From: Thysanoteuthis rhombus
Lineage: Eukaryota > Mollusca > Cephalopoda > Oegopsida > Thysanoteuthidae
Length of the DNA stretch: 64,000 nt
NCBI GenBank assembly: GCA_963457665.1
Contig: OY735237.1
Span: 8,796,240-8,860,239, forward strand
Direction: 5' to 3'
Both the position numbers and the translations under genes were made by a program. The notes below the pieces were generated by a model, which was given only the letters and a program-made list of their open reading frames with translations, was not told the origin of the DNA and ran no database searches. This document shows positions 22,795 to 34,109 of the stretch, in pieces; the stretch's first letter is position 1; each line of letters starts with the position of its first letter.

Positions 22795-23705
22795 TATGCT
22801 GGACTATGCAATCAATAGTTTACAAGGGTATTTTGAGGATCATAGCTCACTACAAGCCCTATAATTGTCTGTATCAAGCCTCAGTAGAAAGATCCCTAGT
22901 CATAATACCTGGGCACTAGATATAGTGTGATATTTGCCCCCCCCCTTTTTTTAAAACAATCAAATTAGATACAGTTCAACATCAATAACTCTGCAACCTT
23001 GAGATCAAGGGTGTCCCGATTTTCTTAAATATCAGGTTTTTGATGTAGTATAGGTTGGGCATACTTCCAAATACTATAGTACATTGGCTGCACAAATTAT
23101 GTGAATAGACCAGAATTTAAGTGTACCCTAATAATAACAAAATACTCTTTTAATCTTATGAAATCTCTATAAAATATTTTCTGCATGGCAAAAATTTTAA
23201 TTTCTAAAAATTGAACCAGTTAAAATTTCTATCAATACTGCAGACTATTTTTTTTTTTTTTTTTCTTTAATTTGGCCCTGAATCGGGAGGGGGGAAAAAA
23301 ATCAGAGTACAGTCTAAAATAAAAATAAAAAATACTGGGGGACCTGCATACAGATACACCCATTAAGAAACTCTCGGATATTTGCCCCTCCCTCCTTCCC
23401 CCCCAAGAATGAATGAGAAGAAAATGAGCAAAATGGAATGGGATTATTCGCACTTGATTATTTGATTCTTAGAAATCATCTCATTTCTAATGTCACTGAG
23501 TTTGCGATGCTGAACTTGACCTCTTTTGCATATTGGCGTATACACTGTTTATATTTGACCAAGTTTCCCAATCAAGAATTGAGCAAAAATAATCATCTCT
23601 GGGTCTGATGATGCTTCCAGAATATAGACAATGAGCCCATAAATCTACTAGATTTATTTCTAATTAATTGTACGAAGAATTGTAACATTAACTCGCCAAA
23701 GATTC
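22795..23705. other. Unassigned sequence
   Basis: AT-rich with a T-run at 23248-23264. A short stretch (CATCAATAACTCTGCAACCT, 22980-22999) resembles 52387-52405 and continues with TTGGGCATACTT / GGCTGGGCCTACTT, so a diverged repeat pair spans roughly 22975-23240 and 52380-52860. Confidence 0.45.
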
Positions 23706-24018
23706 ATTCAACAAATAAATATTGTAAAAATAAATTCTATTTGACATCACTGGCGTTTTCCACTGGATAACATTTAAAATAGATTTTTGAAAATCCAGAT
23801 ATTATTAATAAACCTGTTCTAATAAGGCCCGAAAAAATCAATATTTCTAAAAATATTTTAAAAAAACAAACATTTTTAGCAGGTATCTAAATGGAGTACT
23901 GATGCCAATTCTCAATTGTATTGCCTCAACAGTAGATCCAGGGGCACTGGAACACACACTCATGCAAATATTTAAAAAAAAAAACCCTTTGCCGTCTTTG
24001 ATGGCAATGGTTGTTCAA
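23706..24018 (-). mobile_element. Family B TIR element, copy B2
   Basis: The right end, GGCAATGGTTGTTCAA, is intact. The left end is eroded to TTCAACAAATAAA. The interior keeps ACTGGCGTTTTCCACTGGA and GATGCCAATTCTCAATTG. Confidence 0.75.
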
Positions 24019-24334
24019 TTTAGACAAGGTTTTAACATCATCTTGATTTTTAGCTGCTTTTTATCAGAACTATACTTGACTCCCTCGTGGATTGAGGGTG
24101 TGAGTATGAATCTCCCCATGAGCTTACTCTTTATTTCAATTGTTGCTGTGGGATTACAGTTGGAGTTTAAGATGCAATAAAAAACCACTAAAAATGAAGA
24201 TGAAGACAAAATCTAGTCCTAATCAGTAATAAATCTACTATTATAATATTTTATTTGAGTATGTGGCTCATTGGTGAAAGTAGCTGACCTCTATTCAAAT
24301 TGTGCTGTGTATATAGAAGTTCCTGTTGCTAAAT

Positions 24335-24430
24335 TTTTACTTATTTATTTCAGCATTGGAGATGATAAAAATGTCTATATTAATAAGTCTGATATGCCTA
24401 CCTTCATTTTCGCAGCCTGTTTTTGAAAAT
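24335..24430. other. Intron sequence with a splice-acceptor-like tract
   Basis: TTTTTACTTATTTATTTCAG at 24335-24354 reads as a good acceptor, but the sequence behind it has no donor and does not match the phase left by exon 1 (see rejected items). Confidence 0.3.
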
Positions 24431-24579
24431 ATGTTCACTCTATTTTAGTATATAGAGTCACTTTATCTTATTAGTTGCAATTCCATTTCAACCCACCAGT
24501 TTGACTAAAGTCTGCATCAGGCTTTCAGTATTCATCTTGAACTGTTTTCTCAAGAGGGAGGCACTTAGCTCTCAGGAGA

Positions 24580-24950
24580 GGAAATTCAGCTCGCAAAGGA
24601 ATTTCAGTCAGGGGAGAAATGCGTGATAGAAAGTATAAAGGTGAAGAAAAATTACTTGATGATGATATGATTCAAAATTGGGTAGGAACCGAGGGAATCT
24701 GGGATCTCAAGGGGAGGAATTTTAGCTTGGGGAGGAATTTGTGTTAGGGGTATAATGGAAAATATAATGGTGAAAAAATTACTTGGTAATTGAAAATCGG
24801 GTAGGAATTGAGGGAACTTTGGATCTCATGGGGAGGAATTATAGCTTGGGGAAAAATCTGTGTCGGGTATAATGGAAAATATAGTGGTAAAAAAATTACT
24901 AGATAATAATTCAAATTTGGGTGGGTATTGAGCAAACATGGGATCTGAAG
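24580..24950 (+). repeat. Tandem array, ~120-bp unit, three copies
   Basis: Units begin near 24580, 24711 and 24830. Each carries GGGAGGAATT, a TATAATGGAAAATATA(A/G)TGGT block, AAAATTACT and GGGATCTC/GGATCTCAT. The minus-strand 180-codon frame at 24744-25286, the longest in the window, gets its C-terminal repeat (PLYFPLYP twice) from this array, which argues against its being a gene. Confidence 0.8.
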
Positions 24951-25785
24951 GGGAGTAAAGTGATCTAGGACTCTGAGAATCACTGATCTAGAACTTTCTT
25001 CATAGAAAATTTTAAAGTATCTGTTGCACTCTCCCAAAGCATTTCTACTGTCATAAGCTACTTCGCTTCTCATAGGTCTATTAATGATTTTATTCGCATG
25101 GAAAGATACAGTGGCAATAAATAACGCTTGTAGCAAAATTTGTGCCCAAATTGGAATAGGCTTGGTACAACCAGTATTTAGTTGACAATTTGTTCTTTTA
25201 CCACACCTGACGTCACACCAAAGTGGGTGAGTTGAAATGAGAGAGAAAGGTGAACGATATCCTCTCTGGGAGAAAGTCCATATCATAGACGACAGGGAAC
25301 ACTGTTAGAAACTGAGAAAAATCAAAATGGTAGCACACCTCAGTATGACGACTGAGTATATGTTAGACAAGTGCAGAATTCCAACCTGATGTAGCTCCTA
25401 CTACTGAAACAAGGACAGGGTATGGAAATCAAGATCTAACAAGTTAAAAAAAAAAAAAAATTATCCGAATCCAACATTGTAAGCATTGCTACCATTGGAG
25501 GAAAATTTTGTATTGCATTCGGATAGTACAGCTGAAGGTTGTAGAATGGATAGGCAATTTTGAAGTTATTGTATTGTGTTAGCAATATAAGCAACAAGGA
25601 GTTCGATCATCCAAAATACTCTTTCAAGGTTAAAATGAGTCAAGCCTGGAACATCAAGGCAGAAAAGAAACTTCTTTAATTTTTTTTCTCTTCAAAGGAA
25701 TATTATCAATTTAAAATGTATATCTATGATATTATTCTGCCTTTCCCCCCTGTGTTCAAGTGATACACTTTCAGTAATAGCATAA

Positions 25786-26005
25786 GGGAAAAGTTAGGTA
25801 GTTTGATGACAGGGAAGGAAAGGTTAGGTAGTTTAATAAAAAGTTAGGTAGAGACAGGGAAGAAAAAATCAAGTGGTTTAATAAAAGGTTAGATAAAGGG
25901 AGGAAAAAGTCAGGTAGTTTAATAAGAGGGTAGATAGAGAGAGGGAAAAAAAAGGTACTTTAATAAGATGATAGGAAGAGAAAGGTAGGTACTTTACTGA
26001 GGGTG
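25786..26005 (+). repeat. Purine-rich minisatellite, ~45-50-bp unit
   Basis: AAGGTTAGGTAGTTTAATAA and its variants recur about five times with spacers of GGGA(A/G)GAAAAA. One strand is almost free of C. Confidence 0.75.
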
Positions 26006-26184
26006 CAGGAAGATTTTTGCATATAAAACTATTCTACATTTGCATAACATTTAGTTAACATGGAAGGTGAATGAAGATCGGAGAGGATAAGGGTGAGAAC
26101 AAGAAGATACAGACGAAGGTTGAGAGAAGAACAAAGGCATGAGATAATGGATAATCTTAGTTGTCAACACCTGTAGCATTTCCA

Positions 26185-26255
26185 ATCGTTCAGCTAGTTA
26201 TCGAATCACCATAGCTGTACAAATGGCTGCCTGACCCACCAGGCTACAGATTCTT
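26185..26255 (-). mobile_element. tRNA-like SINE head (degenerate)
   Basis: On the minus strand, TAGCCTGGTGGGTCAGGCAG (A-box-like) is followed by GGTGATTCGATAACT (B-box-like) at the proper spacing. No body match was found in the window. Confidence 0.5.
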
Positions 26256-26749
26256 CTCGCTTTGTACGTCTGTGTGTCTGTTTGAGCATGTCTGCGGGAT
26301 GCCTTCAGTCACATTTTTCGGCCTATCTTGAAAATTCGTATGAGTTTACCAATAGACACAATCTATAAAACGTTTTTTTGTTCTTTTAAACAATTGCTTC
26401 TAAGGTCTCTATGATACTTTTGGACCAACAATACCCTCATGATTTTTGTGCTGCATATTTTAAGATAATTTTAGATAATTAGTATTGATACTCAGTGGCT
26501 CAATTTCACAAGCTACGGATATCATTATTAATTTTTGAGTCGTATTTTCTTTGATCTTAGTTAAATCTACTCAGACCATTGCTCTACAGCAGTAAGTAAT
26601 CAGCTTGGATCCGGAAATAACAGATAGCCTCTCAGAGAGACTTGAACTAGCCTCGTTATTGCTTTTTTTCCGTACCAGCTGCTTTCACCATTTGGTTCAA
26701 GAGAAATTACCCTTAATTTTTCAACAATTCCTCACCAATGATATATTAG

Positions 26750-27095
26750 AATCCGTCAACCAAAACTGTCACTATAGGTTTTTTCAGTTTTCAAGTTGGT
26801 CCAGCTGGCTGGCTGACTGGCTGGCTGGCTGGCTATGTCTAAATAGGTTTTGAGTAGGGTGTTCAATTTGCAATGCAAATGTATGCTAAATTGGTCCATA
26901 GATTGTGCCTGGCTGTATTCATGCTTGGTTCTTTGAAAATTCAGACTTTTTTAAATGATCCTACGAAAGGCATGAGAAGTAATTTATTCATTGATCACCC
27001 CTTTTTTCCAATTTTTTCACTGGACATCCTCAACAAGGCATGCTGCTAAAACATGTTGGTCATATGACAATTTTTATTTAGTGACTGATCAGACC
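26750..27095 (-). repeat. Family A repeat, copy A8
   Basis: It enters with CCGTCAACCAAAACTGTCAC and ends ATTTAGTGACTGATCAGACC. A local GGCTGGCT expansion (26805-26832) lies within the usual CTGGCTGGCTAT block. Confidence 0.9.
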
Positions 27096-27931
27096 TATTT
27101 TTAAACCTTTAATGACATTTCAGATGTTTATAAACTCTTATACTGAAACATGCTTACTTGAGTAGGTGTTTCTTCATTTTCCTTATCTTATCATCAAAAT
27201 GAAATTTTTTGATCTATTCCTAAATCATTCAGGTATGGAATTTCTTTGCATCTTACGAGTTATCATTATGGCTCGACTTATTTGTTGATTTTTGTATAAA
27301 ATATGTGATATGTAAATCATAATACTTATTTGCAGATGTGAATCTAAAAGATGGAATCAGATGAAGATGGCTCTGTTTGGAGTCATGTCTGTCTACCTGC
27401 TAACCACCACTCAGAGATGGCTGCAGCTGCAGTAGTCTTTTGGGTTGTTGCAGTCAAAGCTATTCAAAAATCAATATGTAAAATATATAGAGAAGGACAA
27501 GGTGGTAGTTGTGGTGGCAAGTTGAAGCTTGGCTCTAAGAGTCGTGTGTATGTGTATTACAGTAAGATTGCGGAACTAATGATCTTGAGAAATCCCTGGT
27601 GATTTTGTGAAATCCCTGAACATTTCAGTAATTTTATGAAATCCCTAGTAAATCAATGTAGTAATGGCTAACAAGCTTGTGATGCTGACCTTTACTACTG
27701 TAATGAGTTCAATCCTTTTCAGAAAGCTGTGAAGAAACTTCACACCACTATAACCTTTATTATTTTGCACCGATTTACCCTGAGAGGATTGAAAATTTCA
27801 AACTGAATCCTTCATTCAATCCAAGGGGTAGATTGTTCTCATTCCTCTAACCATGCCACAAAATACCTTGTTTCAGTTAATTCTTCTTGGATGACCTGTA
27901 TTTTTTTTTTCTTCATGTCAGAGTAACCTTT
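27096..27931. other. Unassigned intron-like sequence
   Basis: An 83-codon + frame (27351-27602) shows no family and has no usable flanking splice sites. Confidence 0.4.
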
Positions 27932-27939
27932 TCTTAGAT

Positions 27940-28432
27940 CAGTGATATTCAAACTGTGCTCCACAGAAGCTTTCAAGGGGTTCCACGGAACGGTGACATT
28001 TTTTTTTTTCACAGTATACTTGATAATTCTTCATTACGTAAACAATTCCTTCACAGCTTTTATGTCTTTATTGTGTTTCTTTACGTGAAATATACTTCTT
28101 ATAATAGAAAAATTAACATTTTGCTTTTTTAATTCAAACCTTCTTGGTTATTTACGTGACACTGATGCCTTTCAGGCAGTCGTCGTTCATATGTGTGTCT
28201 TCTTCGCAGTAAGCTTCATTCTTACTTTTATATTTGAGCGTTTATTTCCTATTTGGTTTGATACACATTCAGATAATTCCATAAGCAAGGCCAAAATCAA
28301 ATAGTTACATACATATGTAAATATATAAATGTATGTAGAAGGAAAAACTGTTTGTTTTTTTTTGTAGGAGTTACCTTGAAAATGTAATTATTGAAAAGGG
28401 TTCCCTGAGGAATTAAAGTTTGATGACCACTG
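27940..28432 (+). mobile_element. hAT-like MITE (family K, copy K2) with 8-bp target duplication
   Basis: The left TIR, CAGTGATATTCAAACTGTG, mirrors the right end AAGTTTGATGACCACTG. The flanks TCTTAGAT (27932-27939) and TCTCAGAT (28433-28440) match at 7 of 8 bases, as expected for hAT superfamily insertion. The 493-bp element has no transposase. It carries the un-inserted version of the site where K1 received a LINE tail. Confidence 0.85.
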
Positions 28433-28529
28433 TCTCAGATAGACTACCTTACAAGACTAAAGGTGGGAGAACTAGATTCATACCTTTCCTAAGAGTATTA
28501 GTATGATGTGAATGCAAACAGCCTCGGAC

Positions 28530-28590
28530 AAAACTTGAACTTGGTTTCTCGAATTAGCGTTCCGTGCCAGTAACTGTTACACCTCCCATG
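28530..28590 (-). mobile_element. tRNA-like SINE head (degenerate)
   Basis: On the minus strand, GGTGTAACAGTTACTGGCAC (A-box-like) precedes AACCAAGTTCAAGT (B-box-like). Confidence 0.5.
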
Positions 28591-28605
28591 TTTGTATCTA
28601 GATAG

Positions 28606-28913
28606 ATAATTTATGAAAATATCATTCTGAAAATGTTTTGTTTTTTAAAAAATTTTTCCTCTTCCATATTTAAAAGAAAAGTTCCCTGTGTCTCTTGAAG
28701 TTTCAGGTTTATTTCAAAATCTTTTTGTTAGAATTTTTTTTGATTCCCCCACCCCCAGATTCTGTCTGTAGTTTTAATTTGATCAAAAGTTCATTTAGTC
28801 AAAATGAAATTGAACCCATATCTTTTTATTAAAATAAAAAAAGTAAATCTTTCTAATTATGTAATTTTGCTAATTTGTTGTAACACACACACACACACAC
28901 ACACACACAGAGA

Positions 28914-28960
<47 letters not shown>

Positions 28961-30028
28961 TCACACGAAGCGTATCCAAATAGAACCAAAATTTATTGCT
29001 TTACCTACTATCTTATGAGACTTGTGTCCTTCAAAATAGTCCCCTCCACTGTTGATACTCTGTTCCCGATGTTTTTAGCATTTTGGGGTCTTATGGTGCA
29101 TTTTTTCTTCTTGGGTCTGCCTCAGAAATTTATATTGTGAAATTCTTGTTGTTTTGGCTTCACAATCAAAGATATAATAATTATAATTGATGTGATTGTC
29201 TAAAATAAAGATCAAGTACACTTTTTGCGACACAGTAGGCATCTTTAAAATGAATGTGTGGCCTGAATAAAAATGAAAAATGTCTCATGTTGCCCACTAG
29301 ATCAAAAATGTTGCCCATAGCTGCTTTATCCTAATATCCCATAACCAGCTGGGTATTTACCAACCGTCCATAGGCAAAAGGGACACAGGTTTGAGTCTCA
29401 CTTCTGTATGTTCTTTACTAGATGAAGTACCTATGATTGGTAAAATATTTGAGGAGTTGAAAAAAAAGGATGAAAACTTTTGGGTTTCCCCTCTATTTTG
29501 ACCCCTTGAAGTTCAAAAAATGATACATTCACTCTTGACTCCTTAAAGGAAATAAGAGGAGTAAAAATTTCCCATTACTTTTGACCCATTAAAGGTTGAA
29601 AAGTTTCTTTTCACTTTTGACCTCTTAACGAATTATGTATGAACATAAGATATGTATATTGAATTGAAATAGAGGTTCCACTTCAGCATTTTAGTTGCAT
29701 TGTAAATAAAATTTCCTCTCTAATATCTTTTGAAAATTTTTTTTTCTCCAAACTTTTCACTTTGAAACCTTTCCATAAGTACATTGAGTATACTTGCCAA
29801 ATCATGTTTGGCTGCACCCATGTTTAGGTCTTTTTTATAGGAGCATGTCAAACAGATATGCATATATGGACAAACAGTGTGACATCTCTTATTTATGTGT
29901 ACAAATTTCTGATCTGCATTGTGTATCCATTGCCGTAGATTGATGGTTTGAGAAAAGTTGACAAAACCAACCAAACAATTATGGTTCCAAGAGGGAAGGG
30001 GTAGGATCTTTTAACGCTTCTAGTATAG
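28606..30028. other. Unassigned intron-like sequence
   Basis: It contains the microsatellite at 28882-28958 and a weak tRNA-like B box (ACAGGTTTGAGTCTC, 29388-29402). Three near-repeats of TTTTGACC(C/T)(C/A)TTAA(A/C)G words occur at 29495-29640. No exon was supported. Confidence 0.4.
28882..28958. repeat. (CA)n-(TA)n compound microsatellite
   Basis: About 13 CA units, a short AGAGAGTA spacer and about 20 TA units. Confidence 0.95.
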
Positions 30029-30402
30029 TTGAACAACCATAGCCATCAAAGATGCTGAAGGCTGCTATCCTTTTTCAAATGTGTGTGTGTTCATTTTATC
30101 TGCTTGTTCAAGCTTTCCTGGCCATATCATTTGTCTAGACTTTGAAATTGGCATCAGTACTCCGCTGGACTCTTTTTCAAGAAAATTTCATACTTTTCTG
30201 GGGACTCATTCTGACGGGGTTTGATAATATCTCAATTGCCCAGTATCTGGATGGTTCTTTTTTTTTTTTTTTTTTCTTCTGTTTTGACTGTTTTCCAGTG
30301 GAATATGCCTGTGATGTTATAGATAGAATTTATTTTAACCATGATTATTCTTCAATGGAATTCTCTGGTGTGTCTTCAGATTTCGATGCTATGATTGTTG
30401 AA
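30029..30402 (+). mobile_element. Family B TIR element, copy B3
   Basis: It starts TTGAACAACCATAGCCATC and ends TGCTATGATTGTTGAA, so both inverted ends are present. The interior contains TTTGTCTAGACTTTGAAATT and AGAATTTATTTTAACCATG. The 98-codon frame here belongs to the repeat. Confidence 0.85.
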
Positions 30403-30709
30403 TGGCTTTTCCTTTTTAAAAATAATCAGGGGCTATGAATATGATATTTGCTGGAAAATTATTTTAATTATTTGATTCAAAAAAATTATGTCACAGAACT
30501 TGAAACTCTAAGACTGTTACGCAAATTTAGTCCCCTTTTTTTTCTTTTTCTTTTTTGGTCGATTTGTCGACAATTCTAAGGGAGACAATCCTCAGTTGAT
30601 TTTAACTGAGTTTCCTCCTATTTTACTTGCCAATTGTTAACGATTACCAACAAGTTTACTGTATCAAGAAAAAAACATTCTTATTTGTTATTTTCTGTTG
30701 TTCTTTCAG

Positions 30710-30766
30710 AAACTCCACTTAGCTGAAGTGAATGCACTATTTTCATCGTTGGATGAAAGGAGAAAG
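30710..30766 (+). CDS. Internal coding exon of the same unidentified protein (exon 2 of 2 seen)
   Basis: A strong 3' splice site (TTCTGTTGTTCTTTCAG) precedes 57 bases, and the donor AAG/GTGAGT follows. The length is exactly 19 codons and both boundaries are phase 0, so it can follow the exon at 21829-21904 directly. It reads KLHLAEVNALFSSLDERRK. Of the other two frames, one stops early (TAG). Joined to exon 1, the peptide keeps an alternating hydrophobic and charged pattern consistent with one helical segment. The intron between them would be about 8.8 kb, filled with D, LINE, B, A and K insertions. The protein is not identified. Confidence 0.72.
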
Positions 30767-30829
30767 GTGAGTCAAAATTTCCTGACAATAAAGATGACAA
30801 AAAAATTTGTCCGTGTGCCGGTAGAATTG

Positions 30830-31560
30830 GAAAATACAATGTAGGTCTGCGGATGATGGGGTCTATAATTTTCTACCATGTTATAAGCGAGTCTACAATT
30901 CTCCATTTTTACAAACTTTTATCAGAGTCCAGAACTCTGCAACTCATCTGACACCTACTCGTAATATGTGTAGAAATGGAGAGAAAACCTTGGGAGTTCA
31001 GGGTAGGAGGTAGGATGGGACTAATTCAGCAGGAAGACGAATATAAAAAAAATTATAAACTGTGATAAAAATAAAAGGTAGGGTTTGGTGATATATTGAC
31101 TTTACACAGTACGTCAATATATTTTCAAAATGCGGTATAGAATTAAACAATGCTGTTTACATCGATATGTAGCCATTTTTGCCAGTTTTTGGCTAGAAAC
31201 TCCTCTGACTATGTAGCAACTATGTCCACTGCAGCGTTATCTGGCAACATCTGTAATGTAGCCAATCTTCCATTCCCTCCCCTTCAGTCTGCTAAATTAG
31301 ACGGGGCTAAGTCAAATTCAACTTGGAACTGATCAACTGTCATCTTGCCTAAAAATACTGTGATATGATTTATGGAATGTTTTTGTTTGATTCATTTTCT
31401 TTATACAGTTGGTGTAACCTGATTCAGTAGGGGTCTTTCTATTTTTGTATTTAGCTATTATTTTGTGAGCCAAATTTAACGTTTTGAGAATTGGGGTCCA
31501 CACACAAACTGCATTATAAACGATTCTGTATTACATTTACTCTACAGTATGGATTGTTTT
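30830..31560 (+). repeat. Family M repeat, copy M1
   Basis: It matches 34110-34770 in the same order: GGTCTATAATTTTCTACCA, CAGGAAGACGAATATAAA, CTGATTCAGTAGGGGTCTTT and TATTATTTTGTGAGCCAAAT. It is non-coding and starts ~60 bases after exon 2. Confidence 0.8.
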
Positions 31561-32048
31561 TTCCCCCCTTTTTTTTTTTACTCAAAAATTTTTTTAAAAT
31601 AATTATAAATTTTATAAATCCTTCATTTAAAAAATTTATGTGTCTACTTTTTACTTTCATCTTAATTTTGTTAGTTGCTTTTTATTGCCACTTTTTTCTC
31701 AGATAAAAATCACTTTTTTGTTCTGTTTTAACTCCCATTCAAGAGCCCAGGTTGTCAACATTGAAGGTCTTACCTATACATCTAGAAACATAAATTGTTT
31801 TAATAGTCCTTGAGGATGCATCAAGACCACATGTTGCAATTCTCTTAACTTACACAGTCAGATAAGAAATGTGGAGATAGCACTGTCATTTAATTCAGTT
31901 CATGTGGGACCCATTTTTCTTATTTTTAAACCTTTTTCTATTGCCTTGATATGATGTAATATGGTCTCTGGAGTTTTTTGAAAGTGCTTGAAATAGACTG
32001 TTGGTAATTTTTCATCATTATTTTTTTTATTGGTGAAGAGAGCAAGAA
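31561..32048. other. Unassigned AT-rich sequence
   Basis: T-rich at 31555-31730; no feature supported. Confidence 0.4.
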
Positions 32049-32697
32049 ATGTACAACAACCACATTGGAGATAAAAACAATAAGATCAAGATCAAGGACA
32101 TAGAACGGGAGAAAGTAGATCACTACATCTACCTTGGACAACAAATCTCCATGAGACCCTCAAAAGAAGAAGAAATCAAGCGAAGAATCACACTAGGATG
32201 GCAAGCCTTTGGCAGAGCAAGCTGAACCTTCAAAAATAAGAAGATCCCATAAATCAAAAAAAGGGGGGTGTATAACCAATGCATCCTCCCAATAGTCACT
32301 TATGGAGCTGAAACATAGAACCAAACCAAGAGACAGCTCCACAAATTGAGAACCATACAACGTGCACATGAAAGAATTATGCTGGGCCTCATATGGAGAG
32401 ACCACAAGACAGCACAATACATCCAGCAAAAGACATCACAGAATCCATTAAAAATCTCAAATGGCAGTGGGCTGGCCATGTTGTAAGAATGGCAGACAAT
32501 CGATGGACATCGCCACTCTCAACACGGATCCCGCAAGATCACATGTGCAACCGTATCCGGCAGAGTATCAGATGGAGAGACGAGCTTGATGAACTCAGAA
32601 AGTACTGGCTCTGTGACACCCACGATAGAAAAGTGTGGCGAATTTTGAGGAAGGTCTATGTCCAACGACGGACGTTGAAAGACTGATGATGATGATA
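32049..32697 (+). mobile_element. LINE 3' fragment (non-LTR, RTE-like), longest-open copy
   Basis: The translated fragments match the C-terminal region of endonuclease/reverse-transcriptase non-LTR elements. VDHYIYLGQQISM and EEIKRRITLGWQAFGR lie in the upstream frame, and a 97-codon frame at 32393-32686 contains LKWQWAGHVVRMADNRW and ends VWRILRKVYVQRRTLKD just before the tail. Stops and frame changes interrupt the upstream part. The tail GACTGATGATGATGAT is the 3' terminal simple repeat. The element is strongly 5'-truncated and has no endonuclease or catalytic RT core here. I place it near the RTE clade by tail type and ending; the clade is inference. Confidence 0.85.
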
Positions 32698-32744
32698 TTT
32701 CCAGACAGATGCCTATTAAACCAACACTGAACAGTTCGTACTGT

Positions 32745-32960
32745 AAGAGTTTTGTTGATCTTATCAGCAGCTTAAGCAATACTGTTCTAATATGAAATCG
32801 TATTTGAAAATTGGAAACACCATTGCTGCTACGGCCTGAAAAACCTCTAAAATTAACAGATTATTTTTTTTATTCACATTGAATTTTCAAAAAATGCAAT
32901 TACATTAGTAATTCTTTCACTTGTTAGATCATTTTCTGATGTAGAAAAATATTGAATATA
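32745..32960 (+). repeat. Family G repeat, copy G3 (fragment)
   Basis: GATCTTATCAGCAGCTTAAG and GCAATTACATTAGTAATTCT match the two outer blocks of G2 (11880 and 12555), but the middle is missing, so this is an internally deleted copy. Confidence 0.55.
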
Positions 32961-32961
32961 C

Positions 32962-33060
32962 CTCTGTGTGTGTGTGTATGTGTATGTATGTATGTATGTA
33001 TGTATGTATGTATGTATGTATATATATATATATATATATATATAGATAGATAGATATATA
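32962..33060. repeat. (TG)n(TATG)n(TA)n(TAGA)n compound microsatellite
   Basis: Four motif types follow one another across about 100 bases. Confidence 0.95.
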
Positions 33061-33360
33061 CACCTTAAATTAGTAGCCTGAGTAGTCTATAGTCTATTAG
33101 TAGCACTCAGGGAAATTTTTATTTTTCATTTTATTTATTTTTGATGAATGTTTTCATGTATGGAATTGTGTAGGTGTACATAGATTGATTTAATAACTGT
33201 TTAAAAGCATAGAATTAAATTCACCCCAACGATGTCCCTTACTTCTTGATTGTACCCCTCTTTGCCACCCTAACTTCACTCTTTCATTCACGAATTTGCC
33301 TCTTGCTCGGTTGTAAAGTTGAACTTGGGGAATTGATGAATATTTTTCTTCAAGATTGTA

Positions 33361-33495
33361 ACCCCCCCCCCCCCCCCAACCCTTAATGACCTACTCTTAT
33401 AATTCATAGATAAATGAAGAGAAATTGAGGGTAGGGAGATGCTAGTCTGGCAGGAAGACAAATATCTTTAAAAAATTTTTTCTATTGATATATCT
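33361..33495 (+). repeat. Poly-C run and partial family M copy M3
   Basis: A 17-base C run (33361-33377) is followed by AACCCTTAATGACC and, at 33430-33470, GGGTAGGGAGATGCTAGTCT plus GGCAGGAAGACAAATAT, matching the middle of M1 and M2. Confidence 0.55.
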
Positions 33496-33643
33496 TCCTT
33501 CCACGGTGCTAGTAATACGTCTCTTATGATTCAATGTTTGGCAGAAAAATTATTAAAATTGCATCTGTCTGTAAATAAAGATAAGATCAAACATCCTAGT
33601 CAGAATTTTTTGTCTTGTAAAATAAACCCACAAAAAAAAACAA

Positions 33644-34030
33644 ACAGGTCTGGTTAGTCACTCGATAGAAACCAATATCTCTTGGCAGCATGCTGTATTG
33701 GGAGGAGGAATCAATCAGAAAAAATGGAAATAGAGTGATCAATGATAAGTTATATCTCTCGCCTTTTGTTAGTCAAAAAATCAAGCTTGAAAACCATCGG
33801 ATCAAACTAAAGAACCAACTTAGCAAAAACTTATATAACAAATTGAACCCCCACTAAAAAACCTATTTTACAGGAAAAACATTATTATTCTCTAGACATA
33901 ATGAGTAAATGTTTAAATTTACAGCCCTCTAGCTTTATTGGTGTGATCTGTACACTTGATATGTTCTTTCATACATAGCCAGCCAGACCCGCTTGAAAAC
34001 TGAAGAAACCTTTGTAAGCAGTGTCTAATA
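33644..34030 (+). repeat. Family A repeat, copy A9
   Basis: It starts CAGGTCTGGTTAGTCACTCG and ends CTGAAGAAACCTTTGTAAGC. The start is one of the best preserved. Confidence 0.9.
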
Positions 34031-34109
34031 GTAGTATTTTATGAAGGAAAATGAAATCTATTATTACTGAACTTGAAATACACTTAGGCGTGGATGAATT
34101 GGTTTAGAA

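Noticed and set aside
24355-24428. Exon after the TTTATTTATTTCAG acceptor (frame including GDDKNVYINKSDMP)
   Set aside because: The phase does not follow exon 1, there is no donor, and a stop comes after 23 codons; a chance acceptor is more likely.
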